Assembly (NCBI GenBank): GCA_012837465.1
Contig: DURG01000397.1
Span: 1 to 19,029 of the forward strand
Direction of reading: 5' to 3'
DNA: 19,029 nt
Source of the DNA: Propionibacterium sp.
Lineage (GTDB): Bacteria; Actinomycetota; Actinomycetes; Propionibacteriales; Propionibacteriaceae
Below the pieces are notes generated by a model. It was not told the origin of the DNA, did not search any database, and was given only the letters and a program-made list of their open reading frames with translations. Within the stretch, counting starts at the first letter, position 1. Each line of letters begins with the position of its first letter. This document shows, one piece after another, positions 1 through 6,922 of the stretch. The translations under genes were made by a program, and so were the position numbers.

Positions 1-125
1 AGGTCCAGGCCGAGCTTGGGTGCCCAGGTGCGAGTGGCCGCCATGATGGTGAACAGGCCCGCGAGAATGAGCAGGAATACTACGAGGACGACGCCTGGGC
101 GTGACCTCTTGGCTTGGGTTGCCAC
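1..125 (-). CDS. secD: SecD, protein translocase subunit (N-terminal fragment)
   Basis: Only the first 41 codons are in the window; the gene runs off the left edge. SecD is a membrane subunit of the SecDF complex, which uses the proton gradient to help the SecYEG channel finish exporting proteins. The visible part has a short basic N-terminus (KRSRPG), one hydrophobic segment at about residues 12-29, and then WAPKLGLDL, the start of the conserved first-periplasmic-region motif of SecD (usually LGLDLxGG). The start is a GTG two bases after the yajC stop, so the two genes are almost certainly co-transcribed and translationally coupled. No strong Shine-Dalgarno sequence precedes the GTG. Identification rests on the LGLDL motif plus the classic yajC-secD order. 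Confidence 0.85.
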   Translation of the reverse strand, partial: MATQAKRSRPGVVLVVFLLILAGLFTIMAATRTWAPKLGLD

Positions 126-127
126 GG

Positions 128-550
128 TTACTTGGGATCCTCGTTACGGGGCTCGTCCGCCTGGTCGGCGTACGGGTCGGTGGTGGGTTCTTCGGCGCCG
201 AACATCTGCTCGAGTTCCTCGTCGGTCACGACGGCCTCGGTGGGCAGCGCGTCCTGGGGGGTGTCCTCGAACTCGAACTCCTCCTCGTCCGGGTTGGCCG
301 GACGCGCGATGTTCCCCTTCAGCACGGTGATCTCGGCGCCGGGGGACAGCTCGACGATGACCTGGCGCTCACCGACGTGCATGACCGTGCCGAACATGCC
401 GGAGGTCAGCAGCACGCGCGTGCCAGGGGCGAGCTGCGCCTGCATCTCCTGGTGTTGCATCATGCGCTTGCGCTGCGGGCGGATGATCAGGAAGTAGAAC
501 AGCGCGATCATCGCGACGATCATGAAGATGAAATCAAATCCAGGGGGCAT
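128..550 (-). CDS. yajC: YajC, preprotein translocase accessory subunit
   Basis: A 140-residue single-span membrane protein that associates with SecDF in the cytoplasmic membrane. One hydrophobic helix covers residues about 5-23 and is followed directly by the family signature FYFLIIRPQRKR (18-29). The soluble domain follows, with typical YajC patterns around GTRVLLTSGMFGTV and VELSPGAEITVLKGNIAR. The last 55 or so residues form a very acidic, low-complexity tail rich in Asp and Glu, which makes the protein longer than the roughly 110 residues of E. coli YajC. The start is an ATG preceded by CGGAGA about eight bases upstream. It is the first gene of a yajC-secD unit, 90 bases after ruvB, and may have its own promoter in that gap. 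Confidence 0.93.
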   Translation of the reverse strand: MPPGFDFIFMIVAMIALFYFLIIRPQRKRMMQHQEMQAQLAPGTRVLLTSGMFGTVMHVGERQVIVELSPGAEITVLKGNIARPANPDEEEFEFEDTPQDALPTEAVVTDEELEQMFGAEEPTTDPYADQADEPRNEDPK

Positions 551-583
551 GGCTTGTCTCCGTAGGTGTAAGGGCCACCGAAC

Positions 584-589
584 AGGATA
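584..589 (-). promoter_or_regulatory. Candidate -10 element for yajC-secD
   Basis: On the minus strand this hexamer reads TATCCT, an acceptable actinobacterial -10 (TANNNT). It lies in the 90-base gap between ruvB and yajC, about 34 bases before the yajC ATG, leaving room for the GGAG ribosome site. No convincing -35 is visible at 17-18 bases upstream, so this is a weak call. Apart from this and the yajC ribosome site, I see nothing else in the gap. Confidence 0.3.
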
Positions 590-640
590 GCGGAGGCCGT
601 TGGAAAGTCTCGTACCGACGTGGTCCGCGCTTCACTTCAA

Positions 641-1660
641 CTAGTCGAAGAGCGCCGGGTTCGCCGAGGGAGCGGTGAGCCCCAGGTGCGCGTAGCCGGC
701 CCTGGTCGCGACGCGTCCGCGGGGGGTGCGCACGAGCAACCCCTCGCGGATCAGGAAGGGCTCGGCCACCTCGGAGACCGTCTCGACCTCCTCCCCCACG
801 CTCAGCGCGAGCGTCGACAGGCCCACCGGGCCGCCGTCGAAGAGGTTGCACAGTGCGTTGAGGACGCCCCGGTCCAGCCGGTCGAGACCCCGTTCGTCGA
901 CCTCGTACAGCTCGAGCGCGGCCCGGGCGACGGCGCGGTCCGCCATCGGGTGGCCCTTCACCTGGGCGAAGTCGCGGACGCGGCGGAGCAACCGGTTGGC
1001 GATGCGCGGAGTGCCGCGCGAGCGGCGCGCGATCTCGTCTGTGGCGTCCGCGTCGATCGCGATGCCGAGCTTGCCGGCTGAGTTGGTGACGATGTCGCTC
1101 AGGTCTGCGGGATCGTAGAAGTCCAGTTGGCCCGTGAAGCCGAACCGGTCCCGCAGTGGGCCGGGAAGCATGCCGGCGCGGGTGGTGGCGCCGACGAGGG
1201 TGAAGGGGGGCAGGTCGATGGGGATGGCCGTGGCACCGGGGCCCTTGCCGACGATGACGTCGACGCGGAAGTCCTCCATCGCGAGGTAGAGCATCTCCTC
1301 GGCCGGCCGGGACAGGCGGTGGATCTCGTCGAGGAAGAGCACCTCGCCCTCGTCGAGGCCGGACAGGATGGCGGCCAGATCGCCGGCGTGCTGGATGGCG
1401 GGGCCGGACGAGATGCGCAGGCCGGTGCCCATCTCCTCGGCGATGATCATGGCCAGGGTGGTCTTGCCCAGCCCGGGCGGGCCGGAGAGGAGCACGTGGT
1501 CCGGGGTCGTGCCGCGGTGGCGCGCGCCGTCGAGGACGAGCGACAGTTGTTCGCGGACGCGGGGTTGCCCGTTGAACTCGGTGAGGGTCTTGGGGCGCAG
1601 CGCCGCCTCGTAGTCACGCTCCTCGAGGTGCGCGTGCGGATCCATCTCGGAGTGTTCCAC
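641..1660 (-). CDS. ruvB: RuvB, Holliday junction branch migration ATPase
   Basis: RuvB is the hexameric AAA+ motor that, with RuvA, drives branch migration of Holliday junctions in recombination and repair. With the GTG start the protein has 339 residues, the usual size. Visible landmarks are Walker A GPPGLGKT (60-67), Walker B LFLDEIH (108-114), the sensor region VGATTRAG (156-163), the arginine finger in GPLRDRFG (R170), and the C-terminal winged-helix segment GGPVGLSTLA to TPRGRVAT. The GTG overlaps the ruvA stop by one base (TAGTG) and has GAGG five bases before it, so coupled translation is likely. An ATG at 1645, five codons in, is the alternative start. The open frame upstream of 1660 is antisense-like sequence inside ruvA and is not coding. 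Confidence 0.96.
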   Translation of the reverse strand: MEHSEMDPHAHLEERDYEAALRPKTLTEFNGQPRVREQLSLVLDGARHRGTTPDHVLLSGPPGLGKTTLAMIIAEEMGTGLRISSGPAIQHAGDLAAILSGLDEGEVLFLDEIHRLSRPAEEMLYLAMEDFRVDVIVGKGPGATAIPIDLPPFTLVGATTRAGMLPGPLRDRFGFTGQLDFYDPADLSDIVTNSAGKLGIAIDADATDEIARRSRGTPRIANRLLRRVRDFAQVKGHPMADRAVARAALELYEVDERGLDRLDRGVLNALCNLFDGGPVGLSTLALSVGEEVETVSEVAEPFLIREGLLVRTPRGRVATRAGYAHLGLTAPSANPALFD

Positions 1661-2283
1661 TACCGCCTCGCCAACGAGTTGAGGGCGGCGCGCAGGAGCT
1701 TGCCGATCGGGATGTCCGGGTCCTCCTCGACGAGGTGGGCCACGTTGTCGCCGGCGGCCTCCGCGTCGCGGCTGGACCAGCCGAGGGACTGGAGTCCGTC
1801 GCTGACCTGCCGGCGCCACAACTCGTCGGTGCCGGAAGTGGCGGGCGCAGGCTCGGCTGCCTCGCCGCCCTCGTCGAGGCCGAGTGCCGCGACCCTGTCC
1901 TTCAGTTCGATGATGATGCGCTGGGCGCCCTTGGGGCCGATCCCGGGCACCGTGGTGAGGCGACGCACGTCCTCAGCCTGCACCGCACGCCGCAGTTCGG
2001 CCGGGGTGAGCACCGACACGATGGCGAGGGCCACCTTCGGGCCGACGCCCGAGGCGCCCTGGGCCAAGATGAAGGCCTCGCGCTCCCCCGCCGCGCTGAA
2101 GCCGTAGAGCGTCATCGAGTCCTCCCGCACCACCATCGAGGTGTGCAGCGTCGTGGTCTCCCCCGGCCTCAACCCGGCCGCCGTCGACGGGGTGATGAAC
2201 ACGAGGAACCCGACGCCCCCGACGTCGAGCACGCATTCGGTGGCTCCGGCGGTGAGCACGGTGCCGGTGAGCTGGGCGATCAT
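1660..2283 (-). CDS. ruvA: RuvA, Holliday junction recognition subunit
   Basis: RuvA forms the tetrameric platform that binds the four-way junction and loads RuvB. The protein has 207 residues, normal for the family. It has an OB-fold N-terminal domain (about 1-64) with the acidic pin at E54-D55, two helix-hairpin-helix motifs (GVGPKVALAI at 79-88 and VPGIGPKGAQRI at 112-123), an Ala/Glu/Pro-rich flexible linker (about 138-150), and a C-terminal RuvB-binding domain (about 155-205). The start ATG overlaps the ruvC stop in an ATGA junction, and the gene ends one base into ruvB. The three ruv genes therefore form one coupled unit. The start begins MIAQLTGTV, matching family N-termini; the upstream in-frame codons belong to the ruvC region and are not used. 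Confidence 0.96.
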   Translation of the reverse strand: MIAQLTGTVLTAGATECVLDVGGVGFLVFITPSTAAGLRPGETTTLHTSMVVREDSMTLYGFSAAGEREAFILAQGASGVGPKVALAIVSVLTPAELRRAVQAEDVRRLTTVPGIGPKGAQRIIIELKDRVAALGLDEGGEAAEPAPATSGTDELWRRQVSDGLQSLGWSSRDAEAAGDNVAHLVEEDPDIPIGKLLRAALNSLARR

Positions 2284-2801
2284 CGCTTCCCCTTGGCTGC
2301 CGCGACTGCCGCGGCGTAACGATTCGTGCCGGCCCCACGCCACACGTGGGTCACGGCGATGGCCAACGCGTCAGCGGCGTCGGCCGGCTTGGGTGCGGCC
2401 GCGAGCTTCAGGATGCGCGTCACCATGAGCGCGACCTGAGCCTTGTCCGCTGATCCGGAGCCCGTCACGGCGGCCTTGACCTCCGAGGGCGTGTGGAAGG
2501 CCACGGGCAGCCCCAGCCTGGCAGCCGTCAAGGCGGCGACGCCGGAGGCCTGGGCGGTGTCCATGACTGAGTTGAGGTTGTGCTGGGCGAACACGCGTTC
2601 GATGGCCGCGGCCTCGGGCTGGTACTCCTCGAACCACTCGAGGAGCCCCTCCTCGAGTGCGAGGAGCCGCTGGGCGACATCCGCGCCCGCCGAAGTCCGG
2701 ACGACGCCGACGGCGACGAGCCGCGGGGGCCTGCCGACGGTGCCGTCGACGATTCCGATGCCGCAGCGGGTCAGGCCGGGGTCGATGCCGATGACGCGCA
2801 T
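2280..2801 (-). CDS. ruvC: RuvC, Holliday junction resolvase
   Basis: RuvC is the dimeric RNase H-fold endonuclease that cuts Holliday junctions after RuvAB migration. The protein has 173 residues. The four catalytic acids are all recognisable: D7 in GIDPGL, E68 in AAIERVF, and D141 and D144 in the PADAADALA segment. The motif FAQHNLNSVMDTAQASGV (71-88) is the conserved RuvC stretch. The ATG start is ten bases after the yebC stop with a G-rich CGGGCGGG just upstream, and the family N-terminus MRVIGIDPG starts exactly there. The long in-frame extension further upstream is a shadow of yebC. It is second in the yebC-ruvC-ruvA-ruvB unit. Confidence 0.96.
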   Translation of the reverse strand: MRVIGIDPGLTRCGIGIVDGTVGRPPRLVAVGVVRTSAGADVAQRLLALEEGLLEWFEEYQPEAAAIERVFAQHNLNSVMDTAQASGVAALTAARLGLPVAFHTPSEVKAAVTGSGSADKAQVALMVTRILKLAAAPKPADAADALAIAVTHVWRGAGTNRYAAAVAAAKGKR

Positions 2802-2811
2802 GCCCGCCCGG

Positions 2812-3588
2812 TCACTCCTCAGCGTTCTCGAGCGCGGCCGCCACCTCGGGCGTGAGGTCCAGGTTCGAGTAGACGTTCTGCACGTCGTCGCTGTCCTCGA
2901 GCGCGTCGATGATGCGGAACACGCGCTGGGCGACCTCCACGTCGTCGACGGGGGTGTCGAACGTGGCGACGAAGCCAACCTCGGCCGAGTCGAACTCGAC
3001 GCCCGCGGCCTCGATGGCCTTGCGCACCTCGTCGAGGTCGTTGGGGTCGCAGTGCGCCGCCCAGTTCTCACCCTCGTCGACGACCTCCTCGAGGCCGGCG
3101 TCGAGGGCCGCCTCGAGGACCTCGTCCTCGGAGACCTCCCTGCCTGCCTGTTCCTTCGGGATCGAGACGACGCCCATGCGCGTGAAGCCTCGCTGCACCG
3201 ACCCGATGTCGGCCATGGTGCCGCCGTTGCGGGTGACGGCGACGCGGACCTCGGAGGCGGAGCGGTTGCGGTTGTCGGTGAGGCACTCGATCAGGATGCC
3301 GACGCCGGCCGAACCGTACGCCTCGTACATGATCGTCTCGTAGTCCGCGCCGCCGGACTCGGCACCGGAGCCGCGTTTGACGGCGCGGTCGATGTTGTCG
3401 TTGGGGACCGAGGACTTCTTGGCCTTGAGGATGGCCAGCTCGAGCGCGGGGTTACCGGCGGGATCGCCGCCACCCATGCGTGCCGCCACCTCAATGCCCT
3501 TGACCAGCTTCGCGAACAGTTTGCCGCGCTTGGCGTCAATCACTGCCTTCTTGTGCTTGGTCGTCGCCCATTTGGAATGGCCCGCCAT
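2812..3588 (-). CDS. yebC: YebC/TACO1-family transcriptional or translational regulator
   Basis: This 258-residue protein starts with the diagnostic MAGHSKWATTKHKKAVID, which is followed by KRGKLFAKLVKGIEVAAR. It continues with NPALELAILKAK, VPNDNIDRAVKRG, YEAYGSAGVGILIECLTDNRNR and the typical C-terminal acidic domain. Length and motifs are standard. Family members have been described as DNA-binding regulators and, for some, as factors that relieve ribosome stalling at proline stretches; nothing in this sequence decides between those roles. It leads the ruvCAB cluster, a very common actinobacterial order, with a ten-base gap to ruvC. A 61-base gap separates it from the GNAT gene upstream, and AAGGTAGGA lies a few bases before the ATG as a possible ribosome site. 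Confidence 0.95.
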   Translation of the reverse strand: MAGHSKWATTKHKKAVIDAKRGKLFAKLVKGIEVAARMGGGDPAGNPALELAILKAKKSSVPNDNIDRAVKRGSGAESGGADYETIMYEAYGSAGVGILIECLTDNRNRSASEVRVAVTRNGGTMADIGSVQRGFTRMGVVSIPKEQAGREVSEDEVLEAALDAGLEEVVDEGENWAAHCDPNDLDEVRKAIEAAGVEFDSAEVGFVATFDTPVDDVEVAQRVFRIIDALEDSDDVQNVYSNLDLTPEVAAALENAEE

Positions 3589-3649
3589 ACGGTCCTACCT
3601 TCTGTCTCGGAAATGCTTGTTCGTCCTGGCGAAGCTTACAGGCAGGTGA

Positions 3650-4600
3650 TCAGTCGATGATCCTGGACAGCAGCGCGACGGCGTCGCGTGTCGCGTAGCC
3701 CAGTTCGGCGGCGAAGCGCTTGATGCCCAGCCCGTCGTCGGTGTCGACCCCGATGCCGGCCTCGAGGCACCCGGAGGAACGCATCGCTTGGAGGCAGTGG
3801 CCCATGAGCGCGAGCGAAATCCCCTTGCCACGGTGATCGGGGTGCACGCCGAAGCGTTCGGTCCAGCCGCTGGGTGCGTTCTCGTCGTAGCTCTCGTCCT
3901 CGCCGCTCATGGCGTAGCCGATGACGCGGTCACCGTCGATGGCGACGTAGGACCAGTCGTGCCGGAAGGAGTCCTCGGCGAGGCGCTCCTGCCAGGATTG
4001 GGGCTCGACATCCGCCCCACCGAGGGGCGCGAAGCAGAGGTTGTGCAGGAGGCGGACCTCCTCGGTGCGGCCGTCGGTGAGCGGTTCGAAGGTGAGCCCT
4101 GGCACCTCGCGGATGCGCACGGGGTGGCTGAGGTCGCGCTGCAGGTCGTAGTAGTAGCGCTCCGTCGTGAAGCCGAAGTGCGTGGCGACCCGTTCGGTGC
4201 CGGGGCGGCCGAGTTCGCTGTAGCAGCCCAGCCAGAGCGGCTGCCCGGGGCGGTGCTCGTCGCGCCACTCGATGGCGCCGTCGACCTGCCAGCGGAACAG
4301 CGCGGTTCCGATCGACTGGTGGCGGTGGACGGGGTGCACGCCTCCCATGAGGTAGATGCGCAGCGGATCCGTGTCGGCGATGTAGCTCACGCCGAACGCG
4401 GACAAAGACCGGTACGCATCCCAACCGCCGACCGCCATGCCCCTGCCGACGAACATCTCGGAGTCCTCGATGGCGGCCGCGACGCCGGAGAGCACCGAGT
4501 TGTCGAGCGCGTCCAGTTGCTGCCGGAACTCGTCGACCTCGACGGCGTCCTCAGCCCCGAGGAAGCGCCAAGTCAAGTGCGGTTCGACGTAGGCTTCCAT
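3650..4600 (-). CDS. Tandem GNAT-fold N-acetyltransferase of unknown substrate
   Basis: A 316-residue cytoplasmic protein built from two GNAT domains. The C-terminal copy has a clear acetyl-CoA pyrophosphate loop, FGVHPDHRGKGISLALM (250-266), followed by a GNAT-like end (IKRFAAELGYATRD). The N-terminal copy has the same layout at GGVHPVHRHQSIGTALF (86-102), but its loop is degenerate because the glycines of RxxGxG are mostly lost, so it may be structural. Size and tandem architecture resemble mycothiol synthase MshD (about 315 residues), but the match is not close enough to assign that role. It follows the acyltransferase-like gene by nine bases and may belong to that unit or be read from its own start-proximal promoter. 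Substrate not recognised. Confidence 0.8.
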   Translation of the reverse strand: MEAYVEPHLTWRFLGAEDAVEVDEFRQQLDALDNSVLSGVAAAIEDSEMFVGRGMAVGGWDAYRSLSAFGVSYIADTDPLRIYLMGGVHPVHRHQSIGTALFRWQVDGAIEWRDEHRPGQPLWLGCYSELGRPGTERVATHFGFTTERYYYDLQRDLSHPVRIREVPGLTFEPLTDGRTEEVRLLHNLCFAPLGGADVEPQSWQERLAEDSFRHDWSYVAIDGDRVIGYAMSGEDESYDENAPSGWTERFGVHPDHRGKGISLALMGHCLQAMRSSGCLEAGIGVDTDDGLGIKRFAAELGYATRDAVALLSRIID

Positions 4601-4606
4601 GCACCA

Positions 4607-4612
4607 ATCCTA
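4607..4612 (-). promoter_or_regulatory. TAGGAT hexamer before the GNAT start (leaderless -10 or ribosome site)
   Basis: On the minus strand TAGGAT lies six bases before the ATG at 4600, and its TAG is the stop codon of the preceding acyltransferase-like gene. A TANNNT hexamer at this distance is the layout of leaderless transcription in actinobacteria. The same bases (AGGA) could instead act as a Shine-Dalgarno sequence, so the role is undecided. Confidence 0.35.
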
Positions 4613-5392
4613 CCGCCAGATGCGGCTGCCGTCCTCCGGCTTGGGTGCACTCTGATCCCACAGCCTGCGCCAGCGCGGGGTGGGGTTCGGCGGGGTGACC
4701 TCACCGAGCCCCTGGCGCCGCTGCTCAACGGTCCACCAGGTGAGTTCGCCCTCATGGACAAGCTGCTCCACGCGATCCTGGAGCTCCGCCGTCGCCTCCG
4801 TCAGGGAACGGCCGCGCACGTGCACGGGGGCCCCGAAACGGATGGAGACCTTGGGCTTGGTGGTGATGGGCAGCTTGAGGATGTCCTTCAGTTTGAAGGT
4901 GCCGGTCAGGCCCACCGGCACGATGGCTACGTTGTGCTGGTTGGCGAGCTCCGCTGGCACCGTGGAGAAGTCGCCGACCAGGCGGCCGGCCTGAGGGTCG
5001 TCGGTGAAGGTGACCACGTTGCGGCCGCGCAGGAGGGCTCGGGAGACGCGCAGGTTGGTGGGCCTCATCCTCGACGGAAGGGCCATGCGCAGGATCTGGT
5101 AGTCGAGCGCGCCCTGTTCGTTCGCCGCGAACACCAACGGCTGGCGCAGGCCCGTGAGGGCGTCGGCACCCACCAGTTCGATGTCGAAGCGCAGGCGGAG
5201 CAGGCCGAGTGTGAAGTGCCCCTCCGGCAACTGGACCCGGGTGGCCAGTTCGAGCCCGGACCGCTCCGCGAGGGGCGCACCGGCGGGGCGTCCGTGCGTG
5301 CGCAGCAGGCGCGCGACATCGCGCAGCCACGTGAACTTCGGCTTCTGCTTGCCGCGCCGCGGCTGGGCCCAGGAGGGAAGCTTGCGGCTCAT
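4610..5392 (-). CDS. PlsC-like acyltransferase-fold protein lacking the catalytic histidine
   Basis: A 260-residue protein with the layout of lysophospholipid (glycerol-3-phosphate type) acyltransferases. The catalytic HxxxxD motif, normally NHxSxLD, reads NEQGALD (91-97), so His is replaced by Glu at residue 92 while Asp97 is kept. The EGTRS-type substrate motif is also missing, with FTDDPQAGR (129-137) roughly in its place. The later motif is retained as VPVGLTGTF (158-166), followed by IRFGAPVHV (184-192), and a TWW near the C-terminus is typical of PlsC-like proteins. No membrane span is obvious. The ATG overlaps the stop of the LarA-like gene (ATGA). It is probably inactive in classical acyl transfer, or uses another chemistry; an acyl-binding or regulatory role is an inference. 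Confidence 0.75.
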   Translation of the reverse strand: MSRKLPSWAQPRRGKQKPKFTWLRDVARLLRTHGRPAGAPLAERSGLELATRVQLPEGHFTLGLLRLRFDIELVGADALTGLRQPLVFAANEQGALDYQILRMALPSRMRPTNLRVSRALLRGRNVVTFTDDPQAGRLVGDFSTVPAELANQHNVAIVPVGLTGTFKLKDILKLPITTKPKVSIRFGAPVHVRGRSLTEATAELQDRVEQLVHEGELTWWTVEQRRQGLGEVTPPNPTPRWRRLWDQSAPKPEDGSRIWR

Positions 5393-6906
5393 CGGACGTC
5401 GCCCAGGGCCAGGCCGGGGCCGCGCAGGAACGTGATGGCAGGGTGCTTCCCCACCGCGTCCGAGGCGATCTCGAGCGCGTCGGCGTAGGTGCTGGCGGCG
5501 CGGTGACCGAGCAGCGAGGCGCTGCGGCGGTCCGCACCGACCCAGATGACGTCGTCGAGGCCCTTGGTCGCCTCTGCCGTGCGGTACCACTGGTGGAAGA
5601 CCCGCAGCGGGTGGTGGGCGAACTGCTTGCGGTACAGGTCCAGGTACCACTCGTCGGCCAGGGCACTGGGCTCGAACTGCGCGGCGATCTCGGCGGGATC
5701 GGTGCTGGCGGGCAGCACCTTGGCGAAGAAGTCGGCTGCCGCGGACTGTCGGCGGTTGGAGAACTTGTTCGGCAGCGGGTGGAAGCCGATCATGACGCCA
5801 CCGGGACGCACGAATGGGCTGCCCAGGTGGGAACCAGCTGCCCGAACGAGGGCGTGGTGGGCGGCGTCGAGCGGCGAGCCGATGGGCCCCTCGTCGATGG
5901 CCGCGCCCCACACCGGGACGACGAGTACGTCCGCGGAGCCTGGAACCTCCACGGCGTTCGCGGCCTGCCACGCCAGTGCAGCGTCACGGCGGACGGCCAC
6001 CGGGTCGCCTGCGACGACGTCGATGATCGCGTAGTCCGCGGACATGCTGGCGTGGACGAGCGAGGCTCCGTTGCGCGGCATCGCGTTGATGACCTGGCGG
6101 GCGCCGGCGTAGGCGAGCTTGTCCGCCACGTGCCATTCCCATTCGCGCTTCGAGACGAAGCGCATGTTGCCGCTCAGCAGGGGTTGGCCGAGCACGGCCA
6201 CGAGCGTGAAGGCATCGACCTTTTCCGTCACCAGCGCCTCGACGGCGGACCATGCGTTCTCGTCGGCGTTGGCGCCGTACATGCGGTTGATGGTGCCGAG
6301 GTCGGTGAGGCCGGCCGCCACTGGGCAACGGTGGTTGACCCCGGAGGCCAGGCCGATCACGACCACCAGGTCCGAGTCGGCGACGCGGCGGTTGAGGCGG
6401 ACGGGGGCACCGTCGACCTCCCCGATCTGGACCAGGTCGTCGCTGGTGACGTCGTGGCTGGTGACCAGTCCGTCGGGCAGGAAGCTGGTGGCGACCCTGT
6501 CACCCAGCACGCTGGTGATCTGGGCCGGGGACCAGCGCTGGCGAAGCCCGTTGGCGACCACGAGTTCGACATCGTTGACGCCGGACCGGGCCGCGGCCTC
6601 GAGGACGCGTTCGACCAGTGTGCGGCGCGGGTCGAACTGCGGGCGGGGCAGCGGCAGCTCCTCGTCGGCAATCACGAGCGTGAGTTTCGTGCCTGGCGCC
6701 AAGCGGTTGACGAGGGGCTGGGCGTCGACCGGAGCCGTGAGGGCCTGGTCGATCAGCATGGTGGGGTCGCTGGAGGCGACCGCGTCTGCCGGGTAGACGA
6801 CGTGCGTGCCGACGCCCACGCGCTCCAGGCGCAGGTCAGCACCTGAGGGGGTCATGAGCGCCGGGGTCTTGTCATCGACCTCGAGCAAGAAACCGGGGCG
6901 AGCCAT
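5389..6906 (-). CDS. LarA/DUF2088-like protein, probably not a lactate racemase
   Basis: A 505-residue cytoplasmic protein that resembles the nickel-dependent lactate racemase LarA superfamily in general layout. It has an early LTLVIADEELPLPRP segment (75-89), a segment of the type LxxxGVxDxELVVANG (102-120), a SHDV element (150-153), and RLNRRVADSDLVVVIG (170-185) followed by GVNH (189-192). In LarA the corresponding segments carry GTHR (catalytic His108) and EPHxxxGxSGGxK (His174 and cofactor-linking Lys184). Here the first reads NGLRQRW and the second has His192 but no SGGxK lysine. The pincer-nickel cofactor is therefore unlikely to attach. The start has AAAGGA eight bases upstream. It sits 16 bases after the reductase-HAD gene and overlaps the acyltransferase-like gene by four bases. 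Reaction unknown. Confidence 0.65.
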   Translation of the reverse strand: MARPGFLLEVDDKTPALMTPSGADLRLERVGVGTHVVYPADAVASSDPTMLIDQALTAPVDAQPLVNRLAPGTKLTLVIADEELPLPRPQFDPRRTLVERVLEAAARSGVNDVELVVANGLRQRWSPAQITSVLGDRVATSFLPDGLVTSHDVTSDDLVQIGEVDGAPVRLNRRVADSDLVVVIGLASGVNHRCPVAAGLTDLGTINRMYGANADENAWSAVEALVTEKVDAFTLVAVLGQPLLSGNMRFVSKREWEWHVADKLAYAGARQVINAMPRNGASLVHASMSADYAIIDVVAGDPVAVRRDAALAWQAANAVEVPGSADVLVVPVWGAAIDEGPIGSPLDAAHHALVRAAGSHLGSPFVRPGGVMIGFHPLPNKFSNRRQSAAADFFAKVLPASTDPAEIAAQFEPSALADEWYLDLYRKQFAHHPLRVFHQWYRTAEATKGLDDVIWVGADRRSASLLGHRAASTYADALEIASDAVGKHPAITFLRGPGLALGDVR

Positions 6907-6922
6907 CAGTGATCCTTTCCGT

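Noticed and set aside
3589..3649. Promoter or terminator in the yebC/GNAT gap
   Set aside because: No stem-loop with a T run and no convincing -35/-10 pair; only a possible ribosome site for yebC is visible.
3788..5488. Plus-strand open frame of about 566 codons opposite the GNAT and acyltransferase-like genes
   Set aside because: Shadow frame; composition is biased and no recognisable motif occurs, while the minus strand encodes known folds.
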